A stretch of 64,000 nt of DNA from Bettongia penicillata ogilbyi (taxonomy: Eukaryota; Chordata; Mammalia; Diprotodontia; Potoroidae): NCBI GenBank assembly GCA_023548195.1, contig JAJHZJ010000808.1:2895182-2959181 (forward strand). The letters run 5' to 3'. The notes below the pieces were generated by a model, which saw only the letters and a program-made list of their open reading frames with translations, did not search any database and was not told where the DNA came from. Positions 1 through 13,656 of this stretch are shown here, piece by piece. Each line of letters begins with the position of its first letter. Position 1 is the first letter of the stretch. Made by a program: the position numbers and the translations under genes.

Positions 1-1235
1 TTCCTTTAAGAATCTGGATGCTCTCCCATTTGGTGCATATGTGTTTAGTACTGATGTTATTTCATTGCCTATAGTGTCTTTCAGCAAAATGTAGTTGTCC
101 TGATGGTCTCTTTTAATTATGGTCTATTTTTGCTTTCTTTGTCTGAGATCATGATTGCTCCTCCTGTCCTTTTTATCTCACCTGAAACACAACAGATTCT
201 ATTTTAGCCCCTTATTTTAACTCTGTGTCTTTATGTTTGAAATCCATTTCTTCTAAATGACATACTTGGATTCTGGTTTCTAATTCATTCTGCTATCCAC
301 TTTTTTTTTTATGGGTGAGTTCATCCCATTCACATTCACAATTATGATTACTAATTATGTATTTTCCTCTTTCCCATTTTTATTCTGTTTATCCTTCTCT
401 CTCTTTACTCTGTCTCTCCTCAAAAGTCTGTTTTGCTTCTCACCACTACCTCCCTTAACTTTCCCTCCTTTTCATTACCTCCCCTCTTTTCTCATTCTCT
501 TCCCTCCTACTTCCCTGTTGGTAGATTTCTATACTCAACTGAGTATGTATGTATATTCTTCCATTTCTGAATCAAATCTAATGAAAGTAAGGTTCAAATC
601 ATGTTAAATCTTACTATTTTTAGGTTGACAAATAGCATAAATATTACGGTGCTTTAGGCAGTTTCTTCAATAATGACTAAATCTCTAATAAGTTGTTTGT
701 ATCCAAGGAAATTTACAACTGGTAAAATCACGTGAGTCTTCTTCTCATCTGTACTATGCAGATAATAATACCTTGATTTGACCTTATTTGTTGAGAGCAT
801 ATTTTTAATGGGGAACAGTTTTCCATATGGACATCAAAAAGCCTGACATTCTCACTGTCTTCAAGCAATGACTACCATGACTCTCCCATTTTTTCCTCCA
901 TTATAAGAGCTCTTCCTTGCATGCCTTTTTTTATGGGAGATAATTTCCCCCATTCTTCCTCCTCCTCCCCATGGTTCCTATCCCTTTAATTTTTTTTAGA
1001 TCATCTCATCATAGGAAAGTAAATAGTTTAACCTTATTAAGGGCCTTTGATTTCTTTTTCATTTTGCCTTTTTATGTTTCCCTTGAGTCTTGTGTATGAA
1101 TGTCAAGTTTTCTTTTCAGCTCTGGTCTTTTGATCAAGTATGCTTGAAATGTCTCTATTTCATTAAAGTCTATCCTCACAGCAATCTCATCCAATATGTA
1201 GCTGTACTAAAGGTATTATTTTTTTAATATACTTC
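1..1235 (-). mobile_element. L1 fragment, EN domain to ORF1 end
   Basis: Read on the minus strand, this segment passes from the C-terminal end of L1 ORF1 (about 1180-1090) through the purine-rich inter-ORF linker into the endonuclease start of ORF2 (about 345-280, reading VNGMNSPIK) and on past the left edge. The same blocks recur at 22870-23888. A stretch of about 270 bp near 600-870 does not fit the L1 and is probably a separate old insertion that I cannot name. All frames are broken. Confidence 0.75.
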
Positions 1236-1239
1236 AATT

Positions 1240-1480
1240 AAAAGACCTTATCTTGTGCAAGTCACTATTCTAGGTGCTGGAGTTAGGAGAACAAAAACAA
1301 AACAGTCCCAGCCCCCAAGAAGCTCACATTCTACTGAAATACAAGTATTGCTGGGTACTTAAAGGGCCAAAGGAAAAGTCAGAAAGTTCTAGGAATTTTT
1401 GAGGAAGAAGAGAGTCTTAATAACTAAGGAAATCAGGAAAGGATTCAAGAAGGAAAAAATAGTTCTCATGCTGAGTCTTG
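1240..1480 (+). repeat. Ancient interspersed repeat (L2/CR1-like)
   Basis: The motif of a generic 'position, size, aagctcacattctactgaa' block recurs in diverged form near 24896, 31660, 35335, 43428 and 63245. That places it in an old LINE/SINE family common in marsupials. The exact family is uncertain. A weak tRNA-SINE-like piece follows near 1505-1610. Confidence 0.45.
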
Positions 1481-1806
1481 AAAGAAAATAAGGTTTCTGA
1501 GTGACAAAGTTGAAGACGTATTACATTTCTAGGCATGAATGGATAGACTTGGAGTCAGTAAAACCTGGGTTGAAATCAGATCTGACTAACTGGTAAAATT
1601 TTGGACAGAACCAGGTACAACTTTGAAACAATATATGTGGGTAGAAAGAAAAGAGTCAAAGATGACTCTGTAGTTATGAACCTGAACTGAGAGAATGGTA
1701 CCATGAGATCATGAACATATGGCCCATCTTACTCCCGTGCAAGTCAGGTCCTTTTAGTGGCATGTATTCTTACCCCCAAGAAGTTATAATATGACTATTA
1801 TATTAC

Positions 1807-1953
1807 CTGGCTACCATTTTGGCTCCCTCAAGAGACTGGGTTTCCCTGACAACACTAACAGCTTTTTCAGGATTACCAAGGTGGTCCAAATATATACGTA
1901 TTACATTATCCCATTGTTTGGCATTTTTATAAGCCACAACAGCTTCTTTATAT
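1807..1953 (-). CDS. WDR19: WDR19 exon 13 of 13 visible
   Basis: This exon is 147 nt: one base completing Arg, 48 codons and AG of the next Arg. It encodes [40 protein letters not shown] and LEGAKMVA. Acceptor TTTCAG, donor GTAATA (weak). The following exon, expected to begin with the RFFLQLGDY segment, is not found between 1 and 1806, so the gene continues beyond the left edge. Confidence 0.95.
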
Positions 1954-2632
1954 CTGAAATAAATAATGGCATGTCTTAAAGTTCACAATTTGAATATTTT
2001 TTCAAGAATTAGAAGTCTATAATCACAAATGTGATCTTTTTAGTTATCTTTCCAATACTACTGCTCTAATTTTCTCATTTTCTTCATTCTTCTTAGTTTT
2101 TAACCCTCCTTTTTCACTTACCTCTTCTTTACCCAGTTTTCACCCCACTCATTCGTTATGCTTTCCCTTGTTCTCCTGGTGGCAAACTTAACAGAAGCAA
2201 GCAGGTCAGGACTTTAGAAGTCACATCACTGCCACTGTCTGCCTGAAGAGAAGACATGGCCACTGGAGGCTACATCCCCAAATCACTGCATGGCACTTTA
2301 GAACTCTTTAGTAGGGATCCAAATATGTAGTTCAAAAGGAATCAAATCTCATATTAAGGAATATTCAAAGCGTTAACTAAACTAACAGATTTTCAAAGTG
2401 AATGCCTATAACTTTAGCCTAGAGCTAACTATTCATGCAAATAATGTAAAATCTAAATTGTACTTTTAATTGTTGTCACAAGCTATTTTAAGATGCTATT
2501 TAAATAAACTCATTAGCAGAAAGGTAGATATTTATATCTTCATGAAAACTGAATTTCCTTTAAATAATATTTATTTTATATCTTTCTTTATTTTGTTAAA
2601 ATAAAGTATTTGTTTTCTGAAATGAAACTTAC
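1954..2632. other. WDR19 intron, no recognised element
   Basis: This 679 bp, AT-rich intron lies between exons 13 and 12. I see no ORF, repeat family or structured RNA that I can support. Confidence 0.6.
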
Positions 2633-2716
2633 CTTCCATCTGCTTCCTTAGATTTGGCATATTGTAGGTGAACCTTTGGAGAAGACACATGTGGAAGTAA
2701 CTCACCAACTTTTGCC
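2633..2716 (-). CDS. WDR19: WDR19 exon 12 of 13 visible
   Basis: This exon is 84 nt: one base completing Trp, 27 codons, two bases of Arg. It encodes [19 protein letters not shown] and AKSKEADG, matching the WDR19 solenoid. Acceptor TTCTAG, donor GTAAGT. Confidence 0.95.
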
Positions 2717-3334
2717 CTAGAAAACAGGAATCAATAAATTGTCATATACTTGAAATAAATTTTGCTTTTACATTTTTATACCCTTCTCCCACAAACTATT
2801 ATGTAACTTTTTAAAATTTAAAACATATATAACAGCAATGAAGTTCTTAGAAAAATTTTGCAAATCTTTTTTTGTCACTTGTGTGATTTAAGAATCCAGG
2901 AGAAATATCGTTAAAGTTGTTACCTGAACCTGATGCTATTTTCATACTGTCTGTGTTTCACTATTTAGTGAGTTTGCCTCTTTAGCAGCTAAGTTCAGTA
3001 GATTAACTTTACTAAAATAAAACAGGAGACTCTCCTTCATAATATAATAGTAGTTCTGAAGTCCATGAACCCAAAGATATTATAAAGAAATAGAAGGGAC
3101 ATCAAGAAATACTTGAGCTAATTAAAGAGATAAGAACATTGCGGTGGAAAAACTCCTTTACTCTGAACGGTTTTATAATTTTTATTACATTTTCATTTCC
3201 TTACCTCTCATCTCTGTGCCTATTTCTAATTATGATCATTTGTCACACTCCATCCCCCTCACACTGAAAGAACACTTTTGCTCTGAATTGTTTTATTATT
3301 TTTTTATAAACATATAGTCACATCAAATTCTTAC
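2717..3334. other. WDR19 intron, no recognised element
   Basis: This 618 bp intron lies between exons 12 and 11. It is AT-rich and contains two similar short motifs near 3150-3170 and 3275-3295 around 'tttgctctga', but no named repeat. Confidence 0.55.
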
Positions 3335-3417
3335 CAGTTTTTACACCGGATATACACAGATGCTGCTTTATCATAATATTGTCCTTTTTCATATAACTGA
3401 GCAGCTTCTGAAAATTG
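3335..3417 (-). CDS. WDR19: WDR19 exon 11 of 13 visible
   Basis: This exon is 83 nt: 27 codons plus TG of a Trp codon. It encodes QFSEAAQLYEKGQYYDKAAS and VYIRCKN, a canonical TPR helix pair. Acceptor TTATAG, donor GTAAGA. The intron between this exon and exon 10 is only 78 bp. Confidence 0.95.
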
Positions 3418-3495
3418 CTATAATAAAAGAAAGTTATTTGTAATGAAGAAATCCATTTGTTAAGTCATTTAATTATGTTAACTTTCAAAGAATAC

Positions 3496-3642
3496 CTTCA
3501 TGCTCTCTAGAATTGCTCCACAGTCCTTTTTCAGCAGTCTACTAGGATGTTTAATAGCTTGATTAACCCCTCGACGAATATCTCCCATGCGAATGGACAT
3601 TTGAGCTACTCCAGCTTGACAGGCTTCATCATGTTCTTGATA
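3496..3642 (-). CDS. WDR19: WDR19 exon 10 of 13 visible
   Basis: This exon is 147 nt, 49 codons, phase 0. It encodes [33 protein letters not shown] and [12 protein letters not shown]. The start was chosen by frame: the acceptor TTTAAG before 3642 keeps the frame open, whereas the AG 7 nt further in (before AACATG) would shift frame and meet a TAG within ten codons. Two residues, Tyr-Gln, precede the conserved EHDEA and may be additional relative to human. Donor GTATTC. Confidence 0.92.
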
Positions 3643-5235
<1,593 letters not shown>

Positions 5236-6981
5236 TTATTAATATAAAATTAATAGCAGGTACTGAGAGATTTTCCCCTTCTTTCCTTTTTCCATCTGAG
5301 TGACTGGGGAGAGGAAATGGCAATCTTAAATAACAATAGGTGTTTATTGAATTAATCGCATGGCAATGGGTAGAAAAGGATAACTGGCTTTGGTGAAAAG
5401 GAAAAAGAGGGAAGAGCTAGAAGTAGAGAAGAGGGCAGTGAAGGTTTTAACTTCATTTACCACTGGAGAGATGCCACTGAAAAATAAGAGGTCCTTAAAG
5501 ACTCATCGTCACAAAACTGGAAGTCATAAGTGATGGTAGATTAAGAAGAGAGAAAAAAACTTCCTTTCCCCATTAGTAGGACTTAGGGAAAAAGTATTTG
5601 ACAGAGAAGTTCTTATATTTAAGACTTTTAAGAGGCTCTGGGGATTTATGTATATCTTTGGGATTAATGGGTGTTTACGGAAAGGAATGTTTTGTTTTCC
5701 ACCTTCTAAAAATATTTTCTTCTGTAACATCGTGAATACTAGATTTAAAGTTAGGAAGTTGTTTTCAATATTTTAAGTATCAAACATATATTTTCCCAGA
5801 CTTCCTGGAGTGGGAGCCTACTATAAGCCAAAATGGAGAAAATTCCCCAAAAGGTAAGCAGGACTTCCTATCACAAAACTCTCTGATATAAAGGTTACAA
5901 TAATTTAAAAATTAAACAGCAATGCAGATCATATGCAAATATATATTACTTCTGATCAATACCTCCTACTATTTATACAATTCCTGTTCTACCTCCATCT
6001 GAACAGAGAAGTTACCTTTGGAAGTTACTAGAGCTACTTTCTTACCTCCAATTAAGGTGAGAAATAACTCAAAACTATAGAATGGGTAAATAGAAAAATT
6101 AGGAAATTCGAGTAATGCAATAAAATTATGAAAAAAGAATGAACAGCTTGGTAAAAGAGGCACAAAAGTAAATACTGAAGAAAATAAGATAAAAAATCAA
6201 TTGCCTTAATAGTAAATGACACAGAAAAGTAGATGGCCAATGGAAAGGGAGGTACAAAAGCTAACTAAAAAAAAAATTCCTTAAAAGTTAGAATTGGATA
6301 AGTGGAAGCTAATGACTCCATGAGACATTAAGAAATAATAAAACAAAATCAAAATAATTTAAAAAATAGAAAAAATGTGAAATATCTCATTGGAAAAACA
6401 ACTGACCCAGAAAACAGATTGAGGAGAGACAATTTAAGAATTATTGGAATATCTGAAGGCCATGATCAAAAAAGAATCTATATATTGTATTTCAAGAAAT
6501 AAAGAAGGGGGCAGAGGCAAAATGGCAAAGTAGAAAGACATACATACAGAGAGGCTGTCCCGACACAGCCCATAAAGTACCTGTAAAGAGGGACTCTCAA
6601 CAAATTTTGGAGCAGCAGAAGTGGAGAACAACAGAGTGAAGGAGATTTCCAGCCCAGGGTGACCTGAAAGACCCACAGGAAACATCAGTTGCACCAGACG
6701 CTGAGCGGAGCTCAGAACACAGAGCCCAGCCCAGCACACTGCTTGTGAACAGCCCTCTGGGGTGGAATCTCCAGTCTCGGAATCCCCAGTCCCAGCAGCA
6801 GAGGGTCCACAGATCCCTCAACCCACAGGTGCCAAAGGTCAGTGATGGGGATTATTCAGCTGGTCAGGAAGGGAAAAGGGCCTTCACAATGGGCAGGCAG
6901 CAGAAGTTCTCAGGGCAGCCCCTACAGCAGCCTGAGACCATAGCCTGAGACCTGAGAGGTGGAGGAAGAGAAATGAGATAG

Positions 6982-7835
6982 ATGCAAGAAAAGCATGAAA
7001 AGTGGGTCAACACCTTGCTAAAGGAGACCCAAAAAAGTGCTGAAGAAAGTAATACCTTGAAAAATAGGCTAACTCAAAAGGCAAAAGAGGTTCAAAAAGT
7101 CAATGAGAAGAAGAATGCTTTAAAAAGCAGAATTAGCCAAATGGAAAAGGAGGTTCAAAAGCTCACTGAAGAAAATAGTTCTCTCAAAATTAGAATGGAA
7201 CAGATGACTTTATGAGAAACCAAGAAATCACAAAACAAAACCAAAAGAATGAAAAAATGGAAGAGAATGTGAAATATCTCATTGGAAAAGCAACTGACCT
7301 AGAAAATAGATCCAGGAGAGACAATTTAAAAATTATGGGACTACCTGAAAGCCATGAACAAAAAAAGAGCCTAGACATCATCATTCATGAAATTATCAAA
7401 GAAAACTGCCCTGACATTCTAGAACCAGAGGGCAAAATAAGTATTGAAGGAATCCACTGATCACTGCCTGAAAGAGATCCAGAAAGAGAAACTCCTAGGA
7501 ACATTGTGGCCAAATTCCAGAGTTCCCTGGTCAAGGAGAAAATACTGCAAGCAGCTAGAAAGAAACAATTCCAGTATTGTGGAAATACAATCAGGATAAC
7601 ACAAGATCTAGCAGCTTCTACATTAAGGGATCGAAGGGCATGGAATAGGATATTCCAGAAGGCAAAGGAACTAGGACTCAAACCAAGAATCACCTACCCA
7701 GCTAAACTGAGTATAATACTTCAGGGGAAAATATGGTCTTTCAATGAAACAGAGGACTTTCAAGCATTCTTGATGAAAAGACCAGAGCTGAAAAGAAAAT
7801 TTGACCTTCAAACACAAGAATCAAGAGAAGCATGA
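6982..7835 (+). pseudogene. L1-type ORF1 pseudogene (half-L1 copy 1)
   Basis: ORF1 encodes the RNA-binding nucleic-acid chaperone of L1: a coiled coil, an RRM and a C-terminal domain. The coiled-coil heptads run to about 7205. The RRM-like part carries RSRRDNLKIMGLPESH near 7310-7350, and the C-terminal part holds KQFQYCGNTIRITQDLAAST and LKPRITYPAKLS. A 10-nt deletion near 7208 (within the EANDF codons) shifts the frame. A TGA lies at about 7458, after EGIH. It is not functional. Confidence 0.85.
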
Positions 7836-7957
7836 AAGGGTAAACAGCAAAGAGAAATCATAAGGGGCTTACTAAAGTTGAACTGTTTATATTCCTAAAT
7901 GGAAAGACAATATTTGTAACTCTTGAAACTTTTTTCAGTATCTGGGTAGTTGGTGGG

Positions 7958-7960
<3 letters not shown>

Positions 7961-8004
<44 letters not shown>
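7961..8004 (+). repeat. (AC)n-(AG)n microsatellite inside half-L1
   Basis: An AC dinucleotide run of about 14 units is followed by AG units. The same position in the other half-L1 copies (41240, 49360, 54980, 56430, and minus strand near 19660) holds a variant AC/GC/TG tract, so the tract is part of the element. Confidence 0.85.
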
Positions 8005-11000
8005 CACAGGGTGAATTGAATAGGAAGGGATCATATCTTTAAAAAATGAAATTCAGTGGTGAGAGAGAAATATATTAGGAGGAGAAAGGGAGAAATGGAA
8101 TGGGGCAGGTTATCTCTCATAAAAGAGGTAAATAAAAGACTTTTCAGTGGAGGGAAAAAGAAGGGAGGTTAGAGAAAAAACATAAAGCTTACTCTCATCA
8201 CATCTGACTAAAGGAAGGAATAAAATGCACATTCATTTTGATATGAAAACCTATCTTACAATATAGGAAAGTAGGGGAGAAGGGGATCAGTAGGGTGGGG
8301 GGGATGATAGAAGGGAGGGCAGTGGAAGGAGGGAGCAATTTGAAGTCAACACTCTTGGGGAGGGACAGGATCAAAAAGAGAGAACAGAAGCAATAGGGGC
8401 AGGATAGGATGGAGGGGATTATAGTTAGTCATACACAACATGACTATTACGGAAGTCATTTGCAAAACTACACAGATATGGCCTGTGTTGAATTGCCTGC
8501 CTTCCTAAAGGGAGTGAGTGGGGAGGGAGGGATGGGGAGAAGTTGGAACTCAAGGTTTCAGGAACAGCTATTGAGTATTGTTCTTGCAACTAGGAAATAG
8601 AAACAGAGATAATGGGGTATAGAAAGTTATCTGGCCCTACAGGACAAAAGAGAAGATGGGGATAAGGGAAGGGAGGGATGTTAGAACAAAGGGCAGATTG
8701 GTGATAGGGGCAATTAGAATGCTCAGTGTTTTGGGGTGGGGGGAGGGGAGAAATGGGGAGAAAATTTGGAACCCAAAATTTTGTGGAAATGAATGTTGAA
8801 AAGTTAAATAAATTAATTAATTTTTTTAAAAAAGTAATTATTAAATAAAATTGCCCTGATATCTTAGAACCAGAAGATAAAATAGAAATTGAAAGAATCT
8901 CCCTATAACCTCCTGAAAAAGATCCCAAAACAAAAACTCCCAGGAATATTATACCCAAATTCCAGAACTCCCAGATCAAAATATTGCAAGCAGATAGAAA
9001 GAAAGCATTCATATGCCACAGTCAGAATCACACAAGATTTATGAGCTTCCATATTAAATAAACAGAGGACTTGGAATATGATATTCCAAAAGGAAAGGGA
9101 GTTAAAATTACAATCAAGAATAACCTACCTAGCAAAATAAGGATAATCCTGGAGGTGATGAATTTTAATGAAATAGAGGAATTTCAAGCATTCTTGATGA
9201 AAAGACCAGAACTGAAAAGAAAATCTGACATTCAAGCACAAGATTCTATGGAAGAATAAAAAGGTAAAATTATAAAAGAAATCAAAAGCACTTAATAAGC
9301 TTAAACTATTTATATTTCTATATGGGAAGAGAATACATATATAACTCCCAAGAAGTTTGTCATTATTAGGGAAGTTAAGTAAGAGGAGGAAAAGAGAGGA
9401 AGAATGGGGAAAATTATCTCACATAAAAGAGGCATACAAAGAAGAGCTCCTATAATGGAGGAGACAATGGGAGGATCAAGGTAGGCAATGCTTGAACCTC
9501 ACTCTCATCAGAATTGATTCAAAGAGGAAAGAATATACAAACATACTCAACTGGGTATACAAATCTACCAATGGGGAAGTAGGAAGGAAGAGCATAACAG
9601 AAGGGGGACAGTAATAAAAGAGAGGGAAAATTAAGGGAGGTAGTGGTAAGAAGCAAAAGAGACTTTTAAGGAGAGACTGGATAAAGAGAGAGAGGATAAA
9701 CAAATATAATTTTTAAAAAACTAGGACAGAGGAACACAATTAGTAATCATAATTGTGAATGAGAGTGGGCTGTACTCACCCATAAAACAGAAGTGGATAG
9801 CAGAATGGATTAGAAAACAAAATCCAAATATGTCATTGAGAAGAAACAGACTTTAAATATAACAACACGAACAGAGTTAAAATAAGAGGCTCAAATAGAG
9901 TCTACTGTGCTTCAGGTGGGGTAAAAAGGACAGGAGGAGCAATCATGATCTCAGACAAAGCCAAAGTAAAAATAAACATAATTAAGAGATAATCAGGACG
10001 GCTACATTTTGCTGAAAGGTACTACAGGCAATGAAATAACATCAATACTAAACACATACGTACCAAATGGGAGAGCATCCAGATTCTTAAAGGAAAAGTT
10101 AAATGAGTTATAGAAGGAAATAGCAAAAGAATACTAGTGGGGGAACCTCAATTTACTCCTCTCAAAACTAGATAAATCTAACTATAAAATAAATAAGGAG
10201 TTAAGAAGATTAATAGAATGTTAGAAAAGCTAGATATGATAGACCTCTGGAGAAAAATGGAATAGAAACAGAAAAGAGTATATCTTTTTCTCATCTATAC
10301 ATGGCACCTTCAGAAAAACCAAAAAGGCAATTGGTACAAAAACTTTACAAACAAATGCAGAAAAGCAGAAATCTGAAATGCACCCTTTCCAGGCCATAGT
10401 GCAATAAAAATTACAAAGAGTGTTAGAATCACAGGTTAAAAATTAATTGGAAACTATATAATCCAATCCTAAAGAATGTGGAGATCAAAGAACAAATAAT
10501 AGACCAATCAATAATTTCATTAAATATAATGAGAACAAAGAGAAAAGATACCAAATTGAGGGAATACAGCCAAAGCAGCACTTAGGGGAAATTTTCTTTC
10601 TCAAAATGGTTAGTATCAATAAAAAAGAAAAAGATCAGACCAATGAATTGGTCACACCAATAAAAAAATAAATAACCTAGGAAGTAAAAACAAAAAGGCA
10701 ATTAAAAATAAAAATCCTGAAAATTAAAGGAGAGATTAATAAAACTGAAATTGAAGGACAAAACCATTGAACCAAATAAAACTAGGAGCTAGTTATACGG
10801 AAAAAACAATAAAACAGATAAACCATTGATCAATTTGAGTAAAAAGATAAAGATGAAAATCAAATTACTAGCATCAAAAATAAAACGAGTAAATTTGTTA
10901 CCAATGAAGAGGAAATTGGCTCAGTTATTTGGAGTTATTTTGTCCAATTATAAGTCAACAAATCTGATAACCTAAGTAAAATGGTTGAATATTTACAAAA

Positions 11001-12489
11001 ATTAAAATTGTCCAGATTAACAGAAGAGGAAATGGAATTCTTAAATAATCCTATTTTAGGAAAAAAAAAAACTGAAGCCATGAATGAGCTACCTAAGAAA
11101 AAATCTCCAGAACCAGATGGATCTTAGTGAATTCTAACAAACATTTAAAGAATAAGTCCAATACTACATAAACTAAATGAGAAAAAGACAAAGAAGGAGT
11201 CCTACCAAATTCCTTTTTACAATACAAATTCATAAACCTAAAGATAGATTTAAAGAAAAGGAGAAATATTCATTGCTCATGAGTAATCTGAGCCAACATA
11301 ATAAAAATGACAATTCTAGTTAAATTAATTTACTTATTCAGTGCCTTACAAATTAAAATGCCAAAGAATTATTTTTCTTATTTCTAGCCCTATGCTAGAA
11401 AAAAAAATAATAAAATTCATCTAGAAGAAAAAAAGATCAAGAATATCTAAGAAAACAATGAAAAAATGTGAAGGAAGGCAGTCAGCAGTCATCAAAACAA
11501 TCTGGTACTGGCTAAGAAACAGAGTAGTAGATCAGTGGAATAGATTAGGTACACAATACACAGTAGTAAATGTCCTTAGTAATCTAGTATTTGATAAACC
11601 CAAAGATCCAAGGTTTTTGAGCAAGAACTCACTATTTCACAAAAATTGCTTGGAAAGCAGGAAAGCAGTTTGGCAGAAACTAGACACGGAGTAATATCTC
11701 ATACCATATACCAAGATAAGGTCAAAATGCTACATGATTTAGACATAAAGAGTGGTACTATAAAGCAAATTAGGGGAACATGGAAAACACTTTCATATCT
11801 ATGGATGAGTCATAAACTTTTGTTATGACCAAACCAGAGACAGAAAGGATCGTGGGAAATAAAATGGGACAATTTTGACTACATTAAATTTTAAAAGTTT
11901 TGCAAGAAGGAAACCAATGCTGCCAAAGATTAGAAGGAAAACAGGAAACTGGAGAGAAAACCTTTTATTACAGTAAGTTTCTCTGGTAAGGGCCTCATTT
12001 CTCAAATGTATAGGGAAGTTGTAATATATGCTTATGATAGAGTACGATTATGCTATAAGAAATAATGTGGAGGATAGTTTCAGAAAAACCTGAGAATATT
12101 TATATGAACTGATGCAAAGTAAACCTGAGCAGAACCAGGAATATACTGTACACAGTACAATACTGCAATGATGATCATCTGTGAAAGACTTGGCTACACT
12201 GATCAATACAGCGTCTACACAATTCCAAAGGACTCACGATGAAGAACGTTATCCGTCTCCCAAGAAAGGAGTAATGAACTCTGAGTGCAGACTGAAGCAT
12301 GATTTTCTCACTTTTATTTTTCTTGCTTTTCTTCTGCAACATGGCTAATACGGAAATAATTTCACAACTATAACTGATGTCACATTACTTGTCTTTTCAA
12401 TGGTTTGGGAAGGGGTGAGTGAGAATTTGGAAATAAAAAAAAATTTTAAATGAATATTTAAAATAAAAAAAAATTTTTTTTTAAAGATT

Positions 12490-12720
12490 CAGCTCAAATC
12501 TTATTCTAAAAGAGGCCTTTCCCAGGTCCCTGTACTACTGTCTTTCCTCTGAGATTACTTCTCCTTTACTGTCTTTATTTATAGTTTTATATGCATGTAG
12601 TTGTTCGTACGCTATTTCTCCCCATTAGAATATGTATTCCTTGGAGGATGAACAGTGTTTCTGCCTTTCTTGGTATCCCCAGCTCAGATAAAACCCTGGA
12701 GTAAGACAATTAAGCTATAA
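12490..12720 (+). repeat. L2 3' end relic
   Basis: The segment reads like the 3' end of L2: 'aggcctttcccaggtccc', then a block around 'ccccattagaatatgtattccttggagg' and 'gcctttcttggtatccccag'. It abuts the end of the L1. Confidence 0.55.
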
Positions 12721-12996
12721 ATTAAACAGACTTTACTACAGCTTGGAAACTAACTTAAATTAGTAAAGTTGCTTCTATGGGGATGGAATTCAAACAACCA
12801 ACTTAAGAACAAATGTTTGAAACCTGTTTTCAGGTTGGATATAGCCTGTATTTTCCTCTCTGTTTCTTCAATATAAAAATTAGTATCCTTGTAAGCATAT
12901 TAATATAACTCTTCTTCTCTATCAATATTCAGGTAAACTTGACAATATTACTTTTAAATGTTTTTTATATTAGTGCTTTAATAAAATAGAACATAC

Positions 12997-13106
12997 GTAA
13001 ATTCCAACTGAATAGCATACTCCTTTGATATGAATGAAATCTGGTCTGGGGCCAAACACTTGGCTAGTTGAAGTGCATTGTCCCAATGCTGCAAATCTCG
13101 CCTCAT
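12997..13106 (-). CDS. WDR19: WDR19 exon 8 of 13 visible
   Basis: This exon is 110 nt: 36 codons plus two bases (AC). Acceptor TCACAG, donor GTATGT. It encodes [20 protein letters not shown] and ends EYAIQLEF. The split codon becomes Thr with the next exon (human has Ala here as I recall). It lies 439 bp from exon 7. Confidence 0.95.
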
Positions 13107-13545
13107 CTGTGATCCAAAGAAATATTTATTATCAAAATTTAAATTCAACAGACAAAAAAGCATAACAAAGGGAAAACTTGAAGCAAGCAAAACATACCAT
13201 GAATAATACAGATTTCTAAAACAATACCTCAGCCGAGAAAAACAAAACAAAAAATACAGGGGAAAAGTAGGGAAGTAAAATTTAAGAAAAATCATCTTCC
13301 TTGAATCATACTTGCAAAATATCACATGCCACATTGGCAGAATTTAGGATGATTTACTTCTCATCCCATCATTTAGATCGATCTATAGAGTAACTTCAGG
13401 TACAACAATAGAAGAAACAGTCTAGAAGATTAAATGAATTTTTATAAGAAGAAAAGGTTATTTTCTATATAACATAATACTTAAATTTGTGGAAATCCCC
13501 TTAATTATCAACTAATAATAACTGAATGAGAGAATAAATAGATAC
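13107..13545. other. WDR19 intron, no recognised element
   Basis: This 439 bp intron lies between exons 8 and 7. I see nothing beyond AT-rich sequence. Confidence 0.6.
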
Positions 13546-13656
13546 TTCAAGGGCTGCAGCAGGACAACTAGATGCCAGATACAGATCTTGTGCCAAATTG
13601 AAATCATTAGCAAACATGGCAAGATGTCCAGCTAACAAGTTGTGATCCTCTATTCC
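13546..13656 (-). CDS. WDR19: WDR19 exon 7 of 13 visible
   Basis: This exon is 111 nt, 37 codons, phase 0 at both ends; acceptor TTACAG, donor GTATCT. It encodes [19 protein letters not shown] and [16 protein letters not shown], a helical pair typical of the IFT144 solenoid. A 12.1 kb intron filled with nested L1-type repeats lies upstream of it. Confidence 0.95.

Larger units (their letters stand above)
6505..8836 (+). mobile_element. Half-L1 (HAL1-like) copy 1
   Basis: The copy starts with a degenerate form of the family 5' end (gaggcaaaatggcaaagtag), then GC-richer 5' UTR to about 6950, ORF1, a CA-repeat, a purine-rich 3' segment, and a tail near 8800-8836 (aaaagttaaataaattaatt). There is no ORF2. 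It sits inside the ORF1 of an L1 of the same orientation. Its duplication is blurred. The N-terminal part of ORF1 is deleted near 6945-6965. Confidence 0.82.
6060..12485 (+). mobile_element. 5'-truncated L1, split by a half-L1
   Basis: The L1 begins within the ORF1 coiled coil (about 6095-6490), is interrupted by a half-L1 at about 6505-8836, and resumes in ORF1 at 8837-9259. It then runs through the linker (9260-9760) and ORF2. The ORF2 endonuclease part reads GLYSPIKQKWIAEWIRKQNP near 9770, followed by a GGAIMISDKAKVKINIIKR block near 9940. The C-terminal part at 11470-11690 includes VDQWNRLG and LVFDKPKDP, which align with mammalian L1 ORF2. ORF2 carries many stops and internal deletions. 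The A-rich 3' end is near 12440-12485. It is antisense to WDR19. Confidence 0.85.

Noticed and set aside
311..607. 98-codon Phe/Ser/Pro/Leu-rich frame that could look like a membrane protein
   Set aside because: It is the reverse complement of the purine-rich L1 inter-ORF linker. The same false frame appears at 9476-9703.
12978..13334. 118-codon minus-strand frame as a gene
   Set aside because: It contains WDR19 exon 8 plus translated upstream intron. The acceptor at 13107-13108 defines the true start.
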